A DNA stretch of 64,000 bases from Chlamydoabsidia padenii (Eukaryota > Mucoromycota > Mucoromycetes > Mucorales > Cunninghamellaceae), in NCBI GenBank assembly GCA_025330725.1, contig JAIWND010000016.1, positions 682,001 to 746,000 on the forward strand, given 5' to 3'. The position numbers and the translations under genes are program-made. The notes under the pieces were generated by a model. The model ran no database searches, was not told the DNA's origin, and saw only the letters and a program-made list of their open reading frames with translations. Below, piece by piece: positions 48,528 to 62,913 of the stretch. Positions within the stretch are counted from its first letter, which is position 1. The number at the start of each line of letters is the position of its first letter.

Positions 48528-50185
48528 TCATTCAAATTGAAGTAAAGACAAGTCATCATAAAAGAATGGATGTTCTTCAGCCTACCATAATCACAAAAAA
48601 GTGAGCAGATAAGCATACATAACTTTTTTTAATATTTATTTCATTCTCTTACCTTTTTAGCAGATATCCGATCGTAAGGATCATACACAAGTAAAGACTA
48701 TGTATAATAAAAGAGGAAGAATGATTAGTGTTGGATTTGACCCCAATATATATTACCTTTAACAAATCAATCACCAAGTCATTCAATTTGAGAGGTTGTC
48801 GCCCTTTTGCTAGTCGTTCCTTTAGATCAGCAGGTTTCCAAGCTATGTTAAACAAAAAAAAAAAAAAAACAATCTATAGTAAGAATCAGTCCAGTCCCAC
48901 TCTTTTTTTTAATACATACGCGGGAAAGTGGCATGGAAATCGGGTAATGCTGTCACACCAGGCCACATTTCTTCTGTAGGTGTACCGAGGAGTCGAAAGA
49001 TTTGAAACAGTTCGTCAATTTGAGAATCACCTACATAAAAGTTGCTGTTTAGTATATTTATAATGATTGGCGAGATTTAATTTTTACCTGGGAAGAGTGG
49101 TCTGAGTGTAATCATTTCTGCCAGAATACAACCCACACTCCACATATCCACCGCCGTCGAGTAATGAGGACTGCCAAGGAGAATTTCAGGAGCACGATAC
49201 CAAAGAGTGATGACTTGATGAGTGTATGTCCGCATAGGAACACTAAAGGCTCTTGATAGGCCAAGATCCGCAATTGTCAATTTCCCATTTTGATTGATCA
49301 GCAAGTTTTGTGGTTTCAAGTCGCGATGAAGAACTCGATGTGAGTGGCAATAGTTGAGTCCACGTAAAAGTTGATGGGAGAAGCTCTAAGAGAGAGAGAG
49401 AGAGAGATTAAGTGATGGTATTACGAGGGATTTTTGTTATTTATACAAGTTTACCTTGATATGTTTGATTGTCAGTCCTTCTCTGCCCACTTCATTCATG
49501 TATTTCCTTAGATCCTAATTAAAATGGTAAAGTGTGATGAGTCCCACCCTTTTTTTATATATCGTTTTCACTTACCACATCACAATAATCAAATACAAGA
49601 TAGATAGTTGTATCAAAGTATATCAAGTCAACCAATCTAAATATACAGTTAGTTTGTTCATTATATTGTCCAAATAACATATTTCACTTGCCTAATGATA
49701 TTATTGTGTTTGATTTCCTTTAACAAGGCCACTTCCCGCATAGCAGTTGGAGGCACACCACCTTGACCAAAGTTGAGTTGAATCCGTTTGAGAGCTACAT
49801 TGGCATTGGTTCTTTTGCAGAGTCCCCGGAAGACTTCACCATAGGTACCTTCACCAATCTTTCTAAGTTTCTTGTAACCTGCAACATCAATATCATTGTC
49901 TTCCAGTATTTGTGCCGCTTCTTCTAATTCTTGTTGTTCTTGTTCTGTTATCGATGGCGCCACTTTTGCTGGTTGTCGCTCCTTATTGTCTCGATCCCGT
50001 TGTTCATCCAGTCTTAATGGGTTGACGGCTTTCTTGTCCTTGTAAACCGCTATTTTGCTACTCGATGATACTGTTTTTGTGTCGTTTACAACGGGTTTCC
50101 GAGATGGTGCAAGAGTTGAAGCAGTGGTGGTGATCTCTACTGTACTCTTGGATGTCGCTGATGTCGCTTTCGGAGAGATCGCCAT
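48528..50185 (-). CDS. Cyclin-dependent kinase with CDKB-like signatures
   Basis: Cell-cycle type kinase. Eight exons (first 49692-50185, then 49576-49636, 49455-49514, the catalytic exon ending ~49090, three more, last 48528-48581). Landmarks: a ~110-residue Ser/Thr/Lys N-terminal extension, [49 protein letters not shown] (cyclin-binding helix PPTAMRE), [40 protein letters not shown] (DLG instead of DFG; T-loop Thr present), [57 protein letters not shown] and the end [24 protein letters not shown] and IADLG are typical of plant CDKB rather than fungal PSTAIRE kinases. The intron after exon 1 begins AG|GCAAGT (GC-AG). The start is the first ATG (50185). Confidence 0.93.
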
Positions 50186-51114
50186 AAAGTTGGTGTTGTT
50201 CAAATGGGTGTCGTTCTTTTTATACTGGTAGTTGTAGTTGATTCAGTTACAAGAGTTGGACCATAAAACCAAGTCGAGTAAAAAAGGTGAAATTGGATTT
50301 ATGGATTCAAACTTTTTGAATATATAAATAGTGTAATAAAAGAGAGAGGGAGAAGAGGAGAAGTGGAGTGGGGGGGGGGCAAAGAAAGGGAAGAAAGAAA
50401 AAGGTACAATGGTTTATAAAAGTTGAAAAATATTTGTTGCGCGCTGAGTTCTATACGCGCCAAAAAAAAAAAAAGTGAGAAAAGTGAGAGGACGGGATTT
50501 GAAAATACTCGCTCAACTATCAATGATGCCATTCCAAGTAAGGGACATGAAGCACAATCGTCTACCTTTATAACAAATGTATCAACCAATAATGTATACA
50601 GAAGAACAAATCATAAAGGGGGAATGAACGTCACCCTTTTATGGGTCAGTTCCTGTGTCACACTAGCTCAAGTCAATGATACTACTTTGATGTATCTCTT
50701 TAACTATATGATATATTCCTTGATTGGTATTATATGATTTAATTTTACTGATCTAGTCAAAATGCATAGCAGTGATACACCACCATCGTGTATCCCAACG
50801 CAGTGACCAACCCCTTTCTCCCCCCCCACACACACATAAATTGAACCCCCGATTTTCCCTTTCTTTTGTTTCCAGCCTTTTTTTTTGTCTTCTCTTCCCG
50901 CCAAGAAAATAAAAAGGCAAACGTAACATCAACAATATCAACTGGTACCCTTCCTTTTTTTTTTTTTTTTTTTTTTTTTACTCTAAACATATAGTTATCT
51001 TCTTTATCTTTAAACCTTTTATATATACACTTATATATAGATAGATTCATCCCCTTCATTTTATACTCTTAATATACATCATCCTTCCCCCTTGGTGCGA
51101 AAAAGACAACTATC
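50186..51114. other. Divergent intergenic region between the CDK and VPS4
   Basis: CGGGATTTGAA at 50493-50503. T-run at 50957-50979 and CT-rich leader before VPS4. No gene supported; the open frames in 50704-51059 (minus) are low-complexity. Confidence 0.5.
50493..50503 (+). promoter_or_regulatory. CGGGATTTGAA element upstream of the CDK
   Basis: Exact consensus, 308 bp upstream of the CDK start. Confidence 0.4.
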
Positions 51115-52926
<1,812 letters not shown>

Positions 52927-54951
52927 TGGTGATGGTCTCACATAGTTATTAGTTACCCTAGTTTACTACTAGTAGTCTATTTGTGCCAATGTGTATGTTT
53001 GTCTTGTTTTTGGATGATATGCTGTTTTAAATAAATTTGGAAAACGATACCGTGTTTTAATACAATACATACTCTTTTCTGTTTAGAATGTTTATATATA
53101 TATATCTATGGGTAGATAATTAAGGGTGACGACGATCGTGTTACTGTCTGTGTGTTTGATGAAAAGTGTAACCAGGTATCAAAAGGACAATGGCCTCATG
53201 GGTCGTGTCACTTTGCCACATTGCTTATAGAAACAGACAGAGGATTATATATATAGATATAACAAAGAAACCCCCTCATATATTGTATCCCTGGATTACT
53301 CAAAATGGATCAAGCCATGACTTTATAGTTTCCCGATTGGTTTCAAACAATAACTGACGATCCCCACTTTCTTTGGTTACCGACCATAAGCATGGACCGA
53401 GTGATGCTGCATGACCAAAATGTTCAATCTCCGATTTCCTTTTTGAGAAACAAATACAGATTTCAAACGAAAAGAAATGCAATGTTGTTTGTTAATATGA
53501 CATATTTGGACCATGTTGTGGTCAAAAACCATTCATATCAAAGATGGGGTCACACATTCATGGATCTCAGCCTCATATCCAGACATTTTTTTTATTACCC
53601 CACTATGACTGATTAACTTTTTCATTGTTTGATAAGTTGGGGGTTTCCTATTGGCTGACAGAACAAACAACAGAAGCACCAAATGATCAATTGAAGTTGC
53701 CTTTTTCATATATCGTACATTCAGATGCGTCCATTTAACAAGAAGAATGCAATAAAGTATACGCCTTTTATTCTCTTGATGATTTACAAACGTTATGATA
53801 TTAGAAACAGATACTTTTTGCAAGATGGAAGAGAGTTACTCCACCTGTTCCTGAAAACCGGATTCCGAATTCAGCTCCGATATTCGCGAGGTGTTCTTTT
53901 TTCTTGCGTATAAATTATCTTGTTATTATAAAGCATACATAATGGGGTCTTTGAAACAGTTGTTTTTGTTTCTGTTCTCATCTTTCCTCACTAAAAGGAG
54001 CATCATCCATAGAATTCAGGCACATCTGTATATATATATATATATATATATTTAAATTGGGGGTCGTCGAGCTTTAAAATTTTAGAATAACATTTGTAAA
54101 TGTAATATAATATAACATTCTCCTTCCCTCGGATGGGGTTCCATTTTGATTGGTTAAGAAATCAGTGGATGCATCCTTGTCTTTCCATCTCTCTCTCTTT
54201 TTATTATCATCATCCTATTGTTATCACCACTTTCAAGCTCTCTGGTATTGGCTGGTCCTATTCAGAAAAAGCGAGTGGATGATCACTCTTTTTAGCTCGT
54301 TTCATGTTTTTTGTCCATCATGGTGTTGTACCACCACTTGTTTAGCTGGAAAGCTATTGGGAAAGAAGCTTTCCTAATCTTTAACCAATCAAATGACGAG
54401 GATGACAAGATAATAATGTTCAAGTCCCGCTCTAGGCACTCTCTTTCACCAGACTCCTATATTTGATAAGTTGATTCACATCTATTGGTCGATAGATGAA
54501 AAAAGATAAACAGAAATCCAAACATCGATTTGGTATATCTATTTTGCCCCCCATGTCATGTAATGGTGTGAGAGAGAGAGAGAGAGGGGGGGATAATAAA
54601 TAGGGAAACAAAAATGGCCGAGAATCTGTCATTGGTACATTAGACTGAAATACATATATAAAAAAAAAAAAAAGCTTATTATATAAAAAGAGGCGAAGGC
54701 CGGGAGGGGATAGGTTGATAGAACAGAGGAGGGGTATGAACCTTCTTTTTTTTTTTCGTTAGGTGTATGGCGCGGGATTTAAAAATCCCGAAGATTTAAA
54801 ATGCTTGTTGCCTTTTTTTGATCTTTTTCTCTCTTCTTTTTCTTTCTCTTCTTTATAGAAACGAAAACTGCTTACATTCACTTTCTTTTCCCCCCCTTCT
54901 CTCTCTATTATATATATTTATTGCTCTTATACATTCCACCTCATCCCTCTC
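52927..54951. other. Intergenic 2 kb with GATA-factor promoter
   Basis: VPS4 3' flank (AATAAATTTGG near 53030) and AT-rich sequence. (TA)n run at 54030-54051. GTTCAAGTCCCGC variant at 54418-54430. Palindromic element at 54770-54790. A stop-free stretch on the minus strand at 53300-53482 reads plausibly (LLFETNRETIKSWLDPF) but lacks a start and context. Confidence 0.5.
54770..54790. promoter_or_regulatory. Palindromic double copy of the CGGGATTT element
   Basis: CGGGATTTAAAAATCCCG (54773-54790) has perfect 8 bp arms CGGGATTT/AAATCCCG around AA, and lies ~165 bp before the GATA-factor start codon. It looks like a site for a dimeric factor. Confidence 0.5.
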
Positions 54952-56196
54952 ATGGCGAAAACCGAAGATCATTTTACAACAACCGCGGATAACTTGTTTA
55001 CAAAGGAACCATTCTCTCAACTCATTCAGCAAACTCCCTTGTCCTCACCTTCTTCTTCTTCCTCTGACGGAAAAGTGTTTAGCAACTTTCCCTCTCCTAC
55101 CACTTCCAACGATTCTTGTCCAGACCAACAGCAACAGTTTTACCAGCAAACCTTCTTGACTCAACAACCTTACTTTGATCCAAGTACACTTCAAGGTTTA
55201 CCTGTCAGTGTCCTTCAGGCACTTTATTATGGTACAAGTGGTGGCCAAACCGGGGAAACCAACAATGCGTTGCACGGCTCTAGTGATGGATCATCCTCTG
55301 TGGTGGAAAACTTTGATCAATTTGTGCAATTTGACGATGATGGCCAATTACAACATTATCAGCCTCAAGAGTCATTCCAACAACAATTCCATCAAGACCA
55401 ACAGCCCTCTAGATCATCATCAGCAAAGCCTATCGCTCAACGATCGAGACAAATAGAATGCTCCAACTGTCATGTCACCAGCACACCCTTATGGCGCCGT
55501 ACTCCTGATCGTAGTCATTTCCTCTGTAATGCCTGTGGACTGTATTATAAACAATATGGAAATCATCGACCTCTCCATGTACGACAAAAGCAACCACAAC
55601 CACAGAAACAACAACAACAACAACAACAAAAATCATCCTCGACTGATGCACCACCCGACAAGAGAAAAAGAAAATCAACTGATTCGATAATGCCGGACAT
55701 TGTCGTTCCTTCACCATTACCGACACATGCCAGCTTGGTTATTCCCGAAAACGACGACGACGAACCCACTCATGAATGTGTCAATTGTCAACAAACCAAC
55801 ACACCTCTCTGGCGGAAAAACGAACGGGGTGAATTCGTGTGTAATGCGTGTGGACTTTATGCTAAATTGCATCAACGTGATCGACCTCCGACGTTGAAAA
55901 AGGCCAAATTACAGAAAAGACGAAAACTTCCTCCTGCTTTGGAGCATACAGATGCAGCATCGTCTTTATCATCGCCGTTACCATCACCACAGATCAACTT
56001 GGATACCCAGCAACAACAACAACAACCAAAAGAATGGAATGATTTTGATGATACTAGATTCAAAAACTTACTCAATCGAATGAATCGACAACAGATGTAT
56101 GGGTTTCTCGGGATGTTGGAACGACGGTGTGCTATTTTGCGATCGATTCTTTATGCCGAGGACTCTTCTGACACCACCAATACCACCTTTTTATGA
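54952..56196 (+). CDS. GATA transcription factor with two zinc fingers
   Basis: Single-exon, 414 residues. Finger 1 (~168-195) is [20 protein letters not shown] then [17 protein letters not shown], with an 18-residue loop; finger 2 (~275-300) is [20 protein letters not shown] then [17 protein letters not shown], with a 17-residue loop. Both have basic tails ([10 protein letters not shown] after finger 2). The N-terminus is Ser/Gln-rich with [11 protein letters not shown], and the C-terminus has a helical block [20 protein letters not shown]. Two-finger GATA factors in fungi include siderophore- and nitrogen-response regulators, but the fungal siderophore type has a Cys-rich block between fingers and here the linker is Gln/Ser/Pro-rich, so the target is open. 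It is the only multi-hundred-codon gene here without introns, except for the tRNA. Confidence 0.95.
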   Translation: MAKTEDHFTTTADNLFTKEPFSQLIQQTPLSSPSSSSSDGKVFSNFPSPTTSNDSCPDQQQQFYQQTFLTQQPYFDPSTLQGLPVSVLQALYYGTSGGQTGETNNALHGSSDGSSSVVENFDQFVQFDDDGQLQHYQPQESFQQQFHQDQQPSRSSSAKPIAQRSRQIECSNCHVTSTPLWRRTPDRSHFLCNACGLYYKQYGNHRPLHVRQKQPQPQKQQQQQQQKSSSTDAPPDKRKRKSTDSIMPDIVVPSPLPTHASLVIPENDDDEPTHECVNCQQTNTPLWRKNERGEFVCNACGLYAKLHQRDRPPTLKKAKLQKRRKLPPALEHTDAASSLSSPLPSPQINLDTQQQQQQPKEWNDFDDTRFKNLLNRMNRQQMYGFLGMLERRCAILRSILYAEDSSDTTNTTFL

Positions 56197-56786
56197 ATAA
56201 ATTAACCTTATTATTATATATCTCCACATTTCCCCCCCCCTCCCTTCTGGTGTGTTTATATTATATGCCTCTTCCCCTTCCTTTTGTATACAATTCCCCT
56301 TGTAGTTTTATTTATTGCCATCTTGTTTTATTTTACTTTCGATTCAACTTACAAACTAATAAAAATCATTATATTTATACATGTGTATCAAAATAAAGTG
56401 TTTACTGTATGTATATGTTTGTCCCAGATTGAACATTGTCAACATCCATGTCCAAATCCCGCCATCATGCTAAATTTTTTATTGAATCCCCGCCTTTTGG
56501 CGATCACATATAAATTATATACATATTAAATGGTTCAATTCAACGTTTTTTTTATTTATTATTTGAGGAAGAGTTTGGGGAAGATCACGAAGAATGGAGA
56601 GTAAGTATATAGTGTATGAGGGAAAAAGGAAGTAACCAAAAAAAGCAAAAAAGTTAAACTAAACTAGACTAAATGAATGAATGAGTAAATGACCATTGTT
56701 AAAGTATAGCACACAAAGATGGAGGGAATAAAGGATATATATCAAAGGGGCAAAGTAGGAAAAAGAAAGTGGTATTGTTGTTGTTT
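56197..56786. other. Convergent 3' flanks
   Basis: Between the GATA factor and PMA1. AATAAAAATC and AATAAAGTG sites near 56360 and 56392. TCCAAATCCCGCC (56451-56463) and ATTGAATCCCCGCC (56481-56494) are two variants of the shared element in a 3' region, so it is not always a promoter element. Confidence 0.55.
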
Positions 56787-59700
56787 TAAGCATTGAGCAT
56801 TTGAGCAGCTTGGCTTGTCTGTAAAGGAAGAATTGAGTTAGTTTACTTTTAATTTCAAGATGAATCTTATATATATATATATATTACCTGAATGGAAGAG
56901 AATCGACGCATTTCCTTGACATCGGTACTCATGCGTTTGTTCATCCCCAGCAAACGTTTACCAAAGTTTTGTGGTCGTTCCAGAGATTTCAAAGACCGAG
57001 TGCGATTAGCATAGTAACGAGCGGAAGCAGTACCCGAAATAGCCGATGCACGACGAGAATGGCCACCTGCCACAGGCACGTTAGATTCTTGACCGACCGG
57101 TTCGAAAAAGTGACGCATGCTGAATTTGATGATATCCATAGGCAAGAACCAAATCAAGTTCCATACCCAGACAATCGCCGCCCATTTCCAGCCACAACCG
57201 CGCACCTGCGTGAATTCCCAATCAGCATACACGGCAATAAACGTTGCCAAAAGTTGAGCCACCACAAATGCAGACATAAGCATGATCGAGGGCCGTTCTG
57301 TGAACCACATACCACGAGACCGAGTGATGAAGATGAGGGCTTGAGAGATGGTGGACACTTGGAGGTAGACAATCGAATGGTAGACAGGTTCGTTGGGATC
57401 AGTATATCGTTCCACGCCAAAGTGATTCTTGAAAAAGTCGGTTTGGAAAGCCACAGCAAAAAAGGCGACAGTAGACACACAGAGGTACATACCATAGACA
57501 ATAGCATAAGAGAAGATTTCACGCAGATTCCAAGCATCGGGGTAAGGTGATGGTTTGACTCGGTCGGTGGAGATGGTCATGATGGTACCGTCGTTGAGAA
57601 TGGCAATGATGAGCACCAAAAAAGGAGGGAAATCGTGTTGGAAAGCCCAGCAAAGGATAGAGAAACCCACTACCACACGCACAGTGACAGAGCAGGTGTA
57701 AATCGAGTAGTTACGCATACGTTGGAAGATTTGACGAGATCCAATGATGGCTTCGACAATAACAGACAAACCAGGTTCAGTCAAGACAATATCGGCAGCA
57801 GACCGAGCAGCATCAGTGGCATCAGCGACAGCAATACCAACGTTAGCCTTAGAGAGAGCAGGCGCATCGTTCACACCATCACCAGTCATCGCACACATGT
57901 GACCCATGTTTTGGAGACGTTCGACAATTTCATACTTGTGTTCGGGGTAGACACCAGCAAAACCATCACATTGTAACACCATTTGATCAATATCAGCATA
58001 GCCAGAGCCAGGGGGAGGACCTTCCTTGAGAGTCTTGGACAAGTACATGTTATCACCCATACCGAGACGACGACCAGTTTCTTTACCAATGGCCAATTGA
58101 TCACCAGTAATCATTTTCACCTGGACACCGAGAGCAATGGATCGGTCAATTGTTTCCTTGGTATCAGACCGGGGAGGATCATAGATGGGAAGCAGACCAA
58201 TCAATCGGAAACCTTTGCCTTCACCATCCACTTGACCATTAGGTACTTCATCCACAGCCACAGCCAAAGCACGGAGACCACGACGAGCAAATTCATCCAC
58301 ATCATCATTCAAGGCCTTGATTTGAGCCTCCGTCTTGTCTCTTGAGCAAAGATCGAGAATGGTGTGAGACATACCCTTGGTGACACGACAAGTCACACCA
58401 TCCGATTGACGAGTGTAAGTGATTTCCGTTCGCTTGACCACAGGATTGAAGGGCTTAAATTCCAATTCATCGATTCCCGCACGAGCCATGGCAGGATCGG
58501 GCAGAGAATTGGTGATACAAAAGTCAATGGCGTCTTGGTTTTCCGTTCGGCAAGCAAAAGCAGACAATTGTATGATTTCGTCTCCGTTAAATTCAGCATA
58601 GGTCTTGATGGTGGGCTTGTCGACAATGAGTTTGTTCAACGTCAACGTACCCGTCTTGTCAGAGCAGAGGATGGTCACCGCCGCCATTTCTTCGATCGCC
58701 GTGATGCGAGTGACAATGGCCTTGTGTTCAGCGAGTTGTTTAGCACCAATAGCCAAAGTGACGGACAAGACGGTAGGCATAGCAATAGGGATACCACCAA
58801 TAAGTAACACCAACACATTGTCGATTCCACGTCGATAAGCATAATGGAAGCCAGCATACATGACAATGATTTCGATCACCAAAAAGATACCAATAGTAAT
58901 CAAGCAAAAGTTACCGATTTTGGCCAAGATGGTTTGTAAATGTCCTTCTTCTTCACCAGCATCACCAATCAGTTTAGCAGCACGACCAAAGAAGGTGTTG
59001 AGACCTGTGCCAATAATAATAGCTTCGGCTTCACCTTGTTTTACAGTAGATCCCGAGAAGATTTCATCACCAGCTTCTTTTCCAACCGGTAAAGATTCAC
59101 CAGTCAAAGCCGCTTGATCGATAGAAACTTGACCATGTGCCTATAAAAAGAGAAAGAGAGAGAGAGAGAGATTGAGTAACAGAAGAAGAAGAAAAAGATA
59201 ATATGATAACCCCCCCAAAAAAAACTTACAGCAATAAGTCGACCATCAGCAGGAATAACGTCACCCAATTTAATCGAGACCACATCCCCAGGTACCAAAT
59301 CAGCAGCTTCCATTGTCTTCCATTGTCCATCACGCTTGACTTTACATTCCGGAGCCAACGATTCCATAAGAGCTTTCACGGCATTACCAGCTTGACGTTC
59401 TTCCATAAACCCAATCGTCGCATTTGCCAGCAACAAGAGCACAATACCAATAAAATCAGGATAATCAGGAGGTCGGTTGTCACCATTTGATAAAGCAATA
59501 GATACCAAAGCGGCTGCTTCCATCACCCAGGAAAGAGGGTTCCACATGAAACCAAGGAATTGTAGAAAAGGATTGACAGTTTTTTGTTCTAGTTGATTAG
59601 GTCCAAACTTTTCAATACGTCGTGTAGCTTCTTCTGTTGTTAAACCATTGGATGTTGTTCTATAATATAAAAGAAGAAGCAAGTTAATACAAGTATTAAA

Positions 59701-59910
59701 AAAAAAGTAAGGAGAGATAGGGGTGGGTGGGGGCAACACGTTTCAGTAGTAAGGAGTGAGCCAAACCAACCAACCAACACCAAATATTAATTTGACTTAC
59801 TGTAATAGTTCAAAGACATCGCCTGGTTCCATCGTAGATAAGTCATACTTATCCTTGTCGTATAATTCTTCCACCGTTAACGACTGAAGGTTGCCTGTCT
59901 TTTCCGTCAT
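56787..59910 (-). CDS. PMA1: Plasma-membrane H+-ATPase (P-type)
   Basis: Pumps protons out to drive nutrient uptake. Exons 59801-59910, 59230-59659, 56888-59140 and 56787-56819 give 941 residues. P-type landmarks: [19 protein letters not shown] (M1), [79 protein letters not shown] (phosphorylated Asp), [34 protein letters not shown] and [20 protein letters not shown]. The C-terminal regulatory tail ([32 protein letters not shown]) carries Arg/Ser-rich sites as in fungal PMA. The short N-terminus ([20 protein letters not shown]) lacks the long acidic extension of yeast Pma1. The last exon is 33 nt. The start is the ATG before the conserved YDKDKYDL block. Confidence 0.97.
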
Positions 59911-62900
59911 TATTCAAAACAAAATAGATCAAAGTACAAATAGTAATAAGAAGTAAGGGAGTATGGTATATTAATGCTACGTAATGTAATGGATATCGAA
60001 AAAAAAAGTAATGTGAGTGAGTGAATGGTCTTCTTTTTTGCAATGGGGAGGAGGGAGCAAACGGGGGCTTTAGAGATTGAATGAATGATCTATAACACCA
60101 AAGATGTTTATAATGGTAGTATTAAATAAGGAAGGTATATATTTATATAAATATAAATAATCAAAAACGAGTATTCAAGAAGGAATAAAAGAGTGGTATT
60201 TGGTAGAAGAAGAAGAAGAAGACGAAGCGAGAAAAAAGGAGAGAGGTTTTTATAAAATAGGAAAACCGGAGTTTGAAAATTGATACACCCGTAAAGTTAC
60301 AAAAGGGGTAAGGAGAAACGAAAAAGATAAGTGGTGATATGCAAAGAGTTTGTTGGAATACTATCTCTTTGGCTTGTTTTTTATTTTTTATTTATGTGAT
60401 GTATATATTTATTTAATAACCTCTATCTTGGGGTGTCTCCTTTTTTTTATTTTCTTTCTTTATTGAACTACCCCCTTCTTTAGCCCGTGAAGTTGACCGA
60501 CCGGGAATCAGTCAAAATTCTTTGATTTCCTCGTATTCCATCCACCAATCATCCCCTTATATTTATATATATATATATATATATATCACAAAAAAGAAGA
60601 ATACGAAAAAGAAAGATCATCACGAAGATCAAGTTGAAATGCGCCACCAATGCAACCAAGTTTCAGTCAACTAACTAGTTGCAGTTGAAATAAAAAGATG
60701 TATCTTGAATAGACAGCATGAAATAAAAAAATATATGTATTGTATGACATAAGACAATACTTTTTTTTTCTCTTTTTGCTCCTTTTTTTCCTTTTCCTTG
60801 AGAAGTTCCCTCTTCAACCACCGGGTATTCGAATAAAATGGTTTGCATTGATTTAACTACTTTATCATCGTTTCTTTTTTTCTCGATCTCCCTTCTCAAC
60901 ACCTCTGTTCTCCCTTTAAGCTGAGTCATGCATCTTGTAAACATAAACCATAATCGGTTACTACTTTCATTCTCCCTTAACATTACTTTCATTTGACGGA
61001 CTTTTAATCGAGCGAGGTATGTAATAGTATCACCAAGAGTGTCACTTTTTTACATTTTCGTGTTGTCATCATCATCATTCATTCATTTGTTTTTTATTTT
61101 TATGAATATATATATATTCATATTACTATTAAGGGTAGCTTAATAGATGACATTCCTTAGTGAAGAATCATGATAAAAAGTCAAAAGTGCGCCTTTCAAG
61201 GAGAATACGCTTTATCTAGATCACCCGTTGACTGGATTTGATGTATATCACTTTATAGTTTTCAATATTTTTCAACGCCTTCTTTTTCGCCTTTTTCTTC
61301 TTCAAAAAATATCAGGGGAAAAAGAGTAATGGGAGTAGGCAGGAGAGACTTTCTGTTTGTTTTAATGGAAACACTAGAAGCATTAACTGGCAAGATGGAA
61401 GAGATCATCAGAATCCCGACCTGCATGAATCGCGGGGTTTGAAAGCAAATCATTCAAACCCCGATAATCCATCCACCCTATCCTTGCTTACTTGATGTAA
61501 CTTCATTTATTAACAAAGACATCATGGATCATTTCTGTATCTGAAAAAAAAGATAGTATTGCGATTCTATAGACGAAAAATCTGTAAAGACGTTTCTTTT
61601 AAAGGGGGGTTTGGGGGATGGTTTTACCGGATTTTCGAGGCGTGGATCCTCCTATTTTTATAACCTCCTGAGTCAACATTTTGGTTTGATCGACCCAGCC
61701 AAGTTAAATCTCACCATTTAGAATTTTGCGTAAATTTGCCAAACATAAAAAGTATCCTTTTTCCAATCATTTTCTTTTTTCCCCGTACATACACACATTA
61801 CCGCATGAATTCTGTCACTTGTTTCATTTCCGACCCAAAGTACACCCAGTATATAGTTGATAAAGACGCTTTTTATTTTACTGAATAGCATAATTGTATG
61901 GGATAAATGGACAGGGGAGAGATAATACCATAGGTAGTTAAAAAAAAAAACTGTGTTTATTACATTCCAATTCTATATCTATTCTATAAAGTGAATGTTC
62001 AAGTGATCGATGCCTTGTTGTCATCCACCCTTATTACATTATGTGAGATTTGATTATTAATCCATGTCGATCAAGTTGTGTCAAAGAGTGGACCGGTTAC
62101 CATGAGCACGCTTGTCTTTGTGAATTTGTTGAGATCATACAAAACATGCCTTGTTGTTTCCATTCGTTGGTAAATTCTATTTTGAAGAATACAGATGGTA
62201 TAAAAAGGGCGGTTGAGCTAATTCGATATCGTTTTTTGTAATTACCTTTTTGACCATTTTGTCCGAAGCAAACATAACACTAATCAAGAAATGTGGTTTC
62301 CATCATCAGATCCCTTTTCTTGTAACCATATGTAGTATATCATATTTCGTCATGGTGAAGGATTCATCGGCGTCAATGATGTTGTAAAAGCCATGGCAAC
62401 AAATGTCACATTATCAGTTTTGACAAGACAACAGTCCAAGTCAGGATACCAACCTAGATAAAAAAGGTTGGAGATTAACCAATACGTACGTAAGCATTTA
62501 ACTGTACAAAAAAAAAAAAAGAGTGAATACAAAAAAGGGAGAAGGAAGACATAATAAGTTACAAATCGTTGTCAACAATTAGATAAATCGGGCTAATCGG
62601 GGTTTTAAATTTGGAGGAGGGGCCTTTTTTTTTAATGTGTGGGCTCATGATTGTGAAAGGTCGTTTCCAAGTCCGGTGCTGACGAATGAAATGTAACACC
62701 AGTTAAAGGTTTTCGCGCGCTTTAACAAATCGTACCATTCTGCCAAATTCGCGCGAGAGAAGCGGGGGTTGAAAGGCGGAAAAAGGGACACCATACAAAA
62801 AGATAAAAAGACAGTGATTTAATTTTTCTCTTTTTCTACTAATCAACCTTGTACATCTTTACATCAAACACCAACACTACCACCTACTTTTAACAAAATA

Positions 62901-62913
62901 TACAAATTACAAG
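59911..62913. other. Intergenic 3 kb: PMA1 promoter side and peroxiredoxin promoter
   Basis: A ~300 bp PMA1 leader. CCGGAGTTTGAAA at 60266-60278 is a variant element. (TA)n at 60566-60585. A 105-codon minus frame at 60675-60992 is open for ~125 codons overall but shows no motif. Elements at 61433-61444 and 61453-61463 face each other (CGGGGTTTGAAA / TTCAAACCCCG). CGGGGGTTGAAA at 62763-62774 lies 140 bp before the peroxiredoxin start. Confidence 0.5.

Noticed and set aside
53300..53482. Open frame with LLFETNRETIKSWLDPF
   Set aside because: No start codon in a good context and no second exon; the short plausible stretch is not enough.
54031..54051. (TA)n run
   Set aside because: Ordinary microsatellite; similar runs occur at 9490, 27750 and 60570.
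60675..60992. 105-codon basic frame near PMA1
   Set aside because: Lys/Glu-rich composition, no motif, no promoter element at its start.
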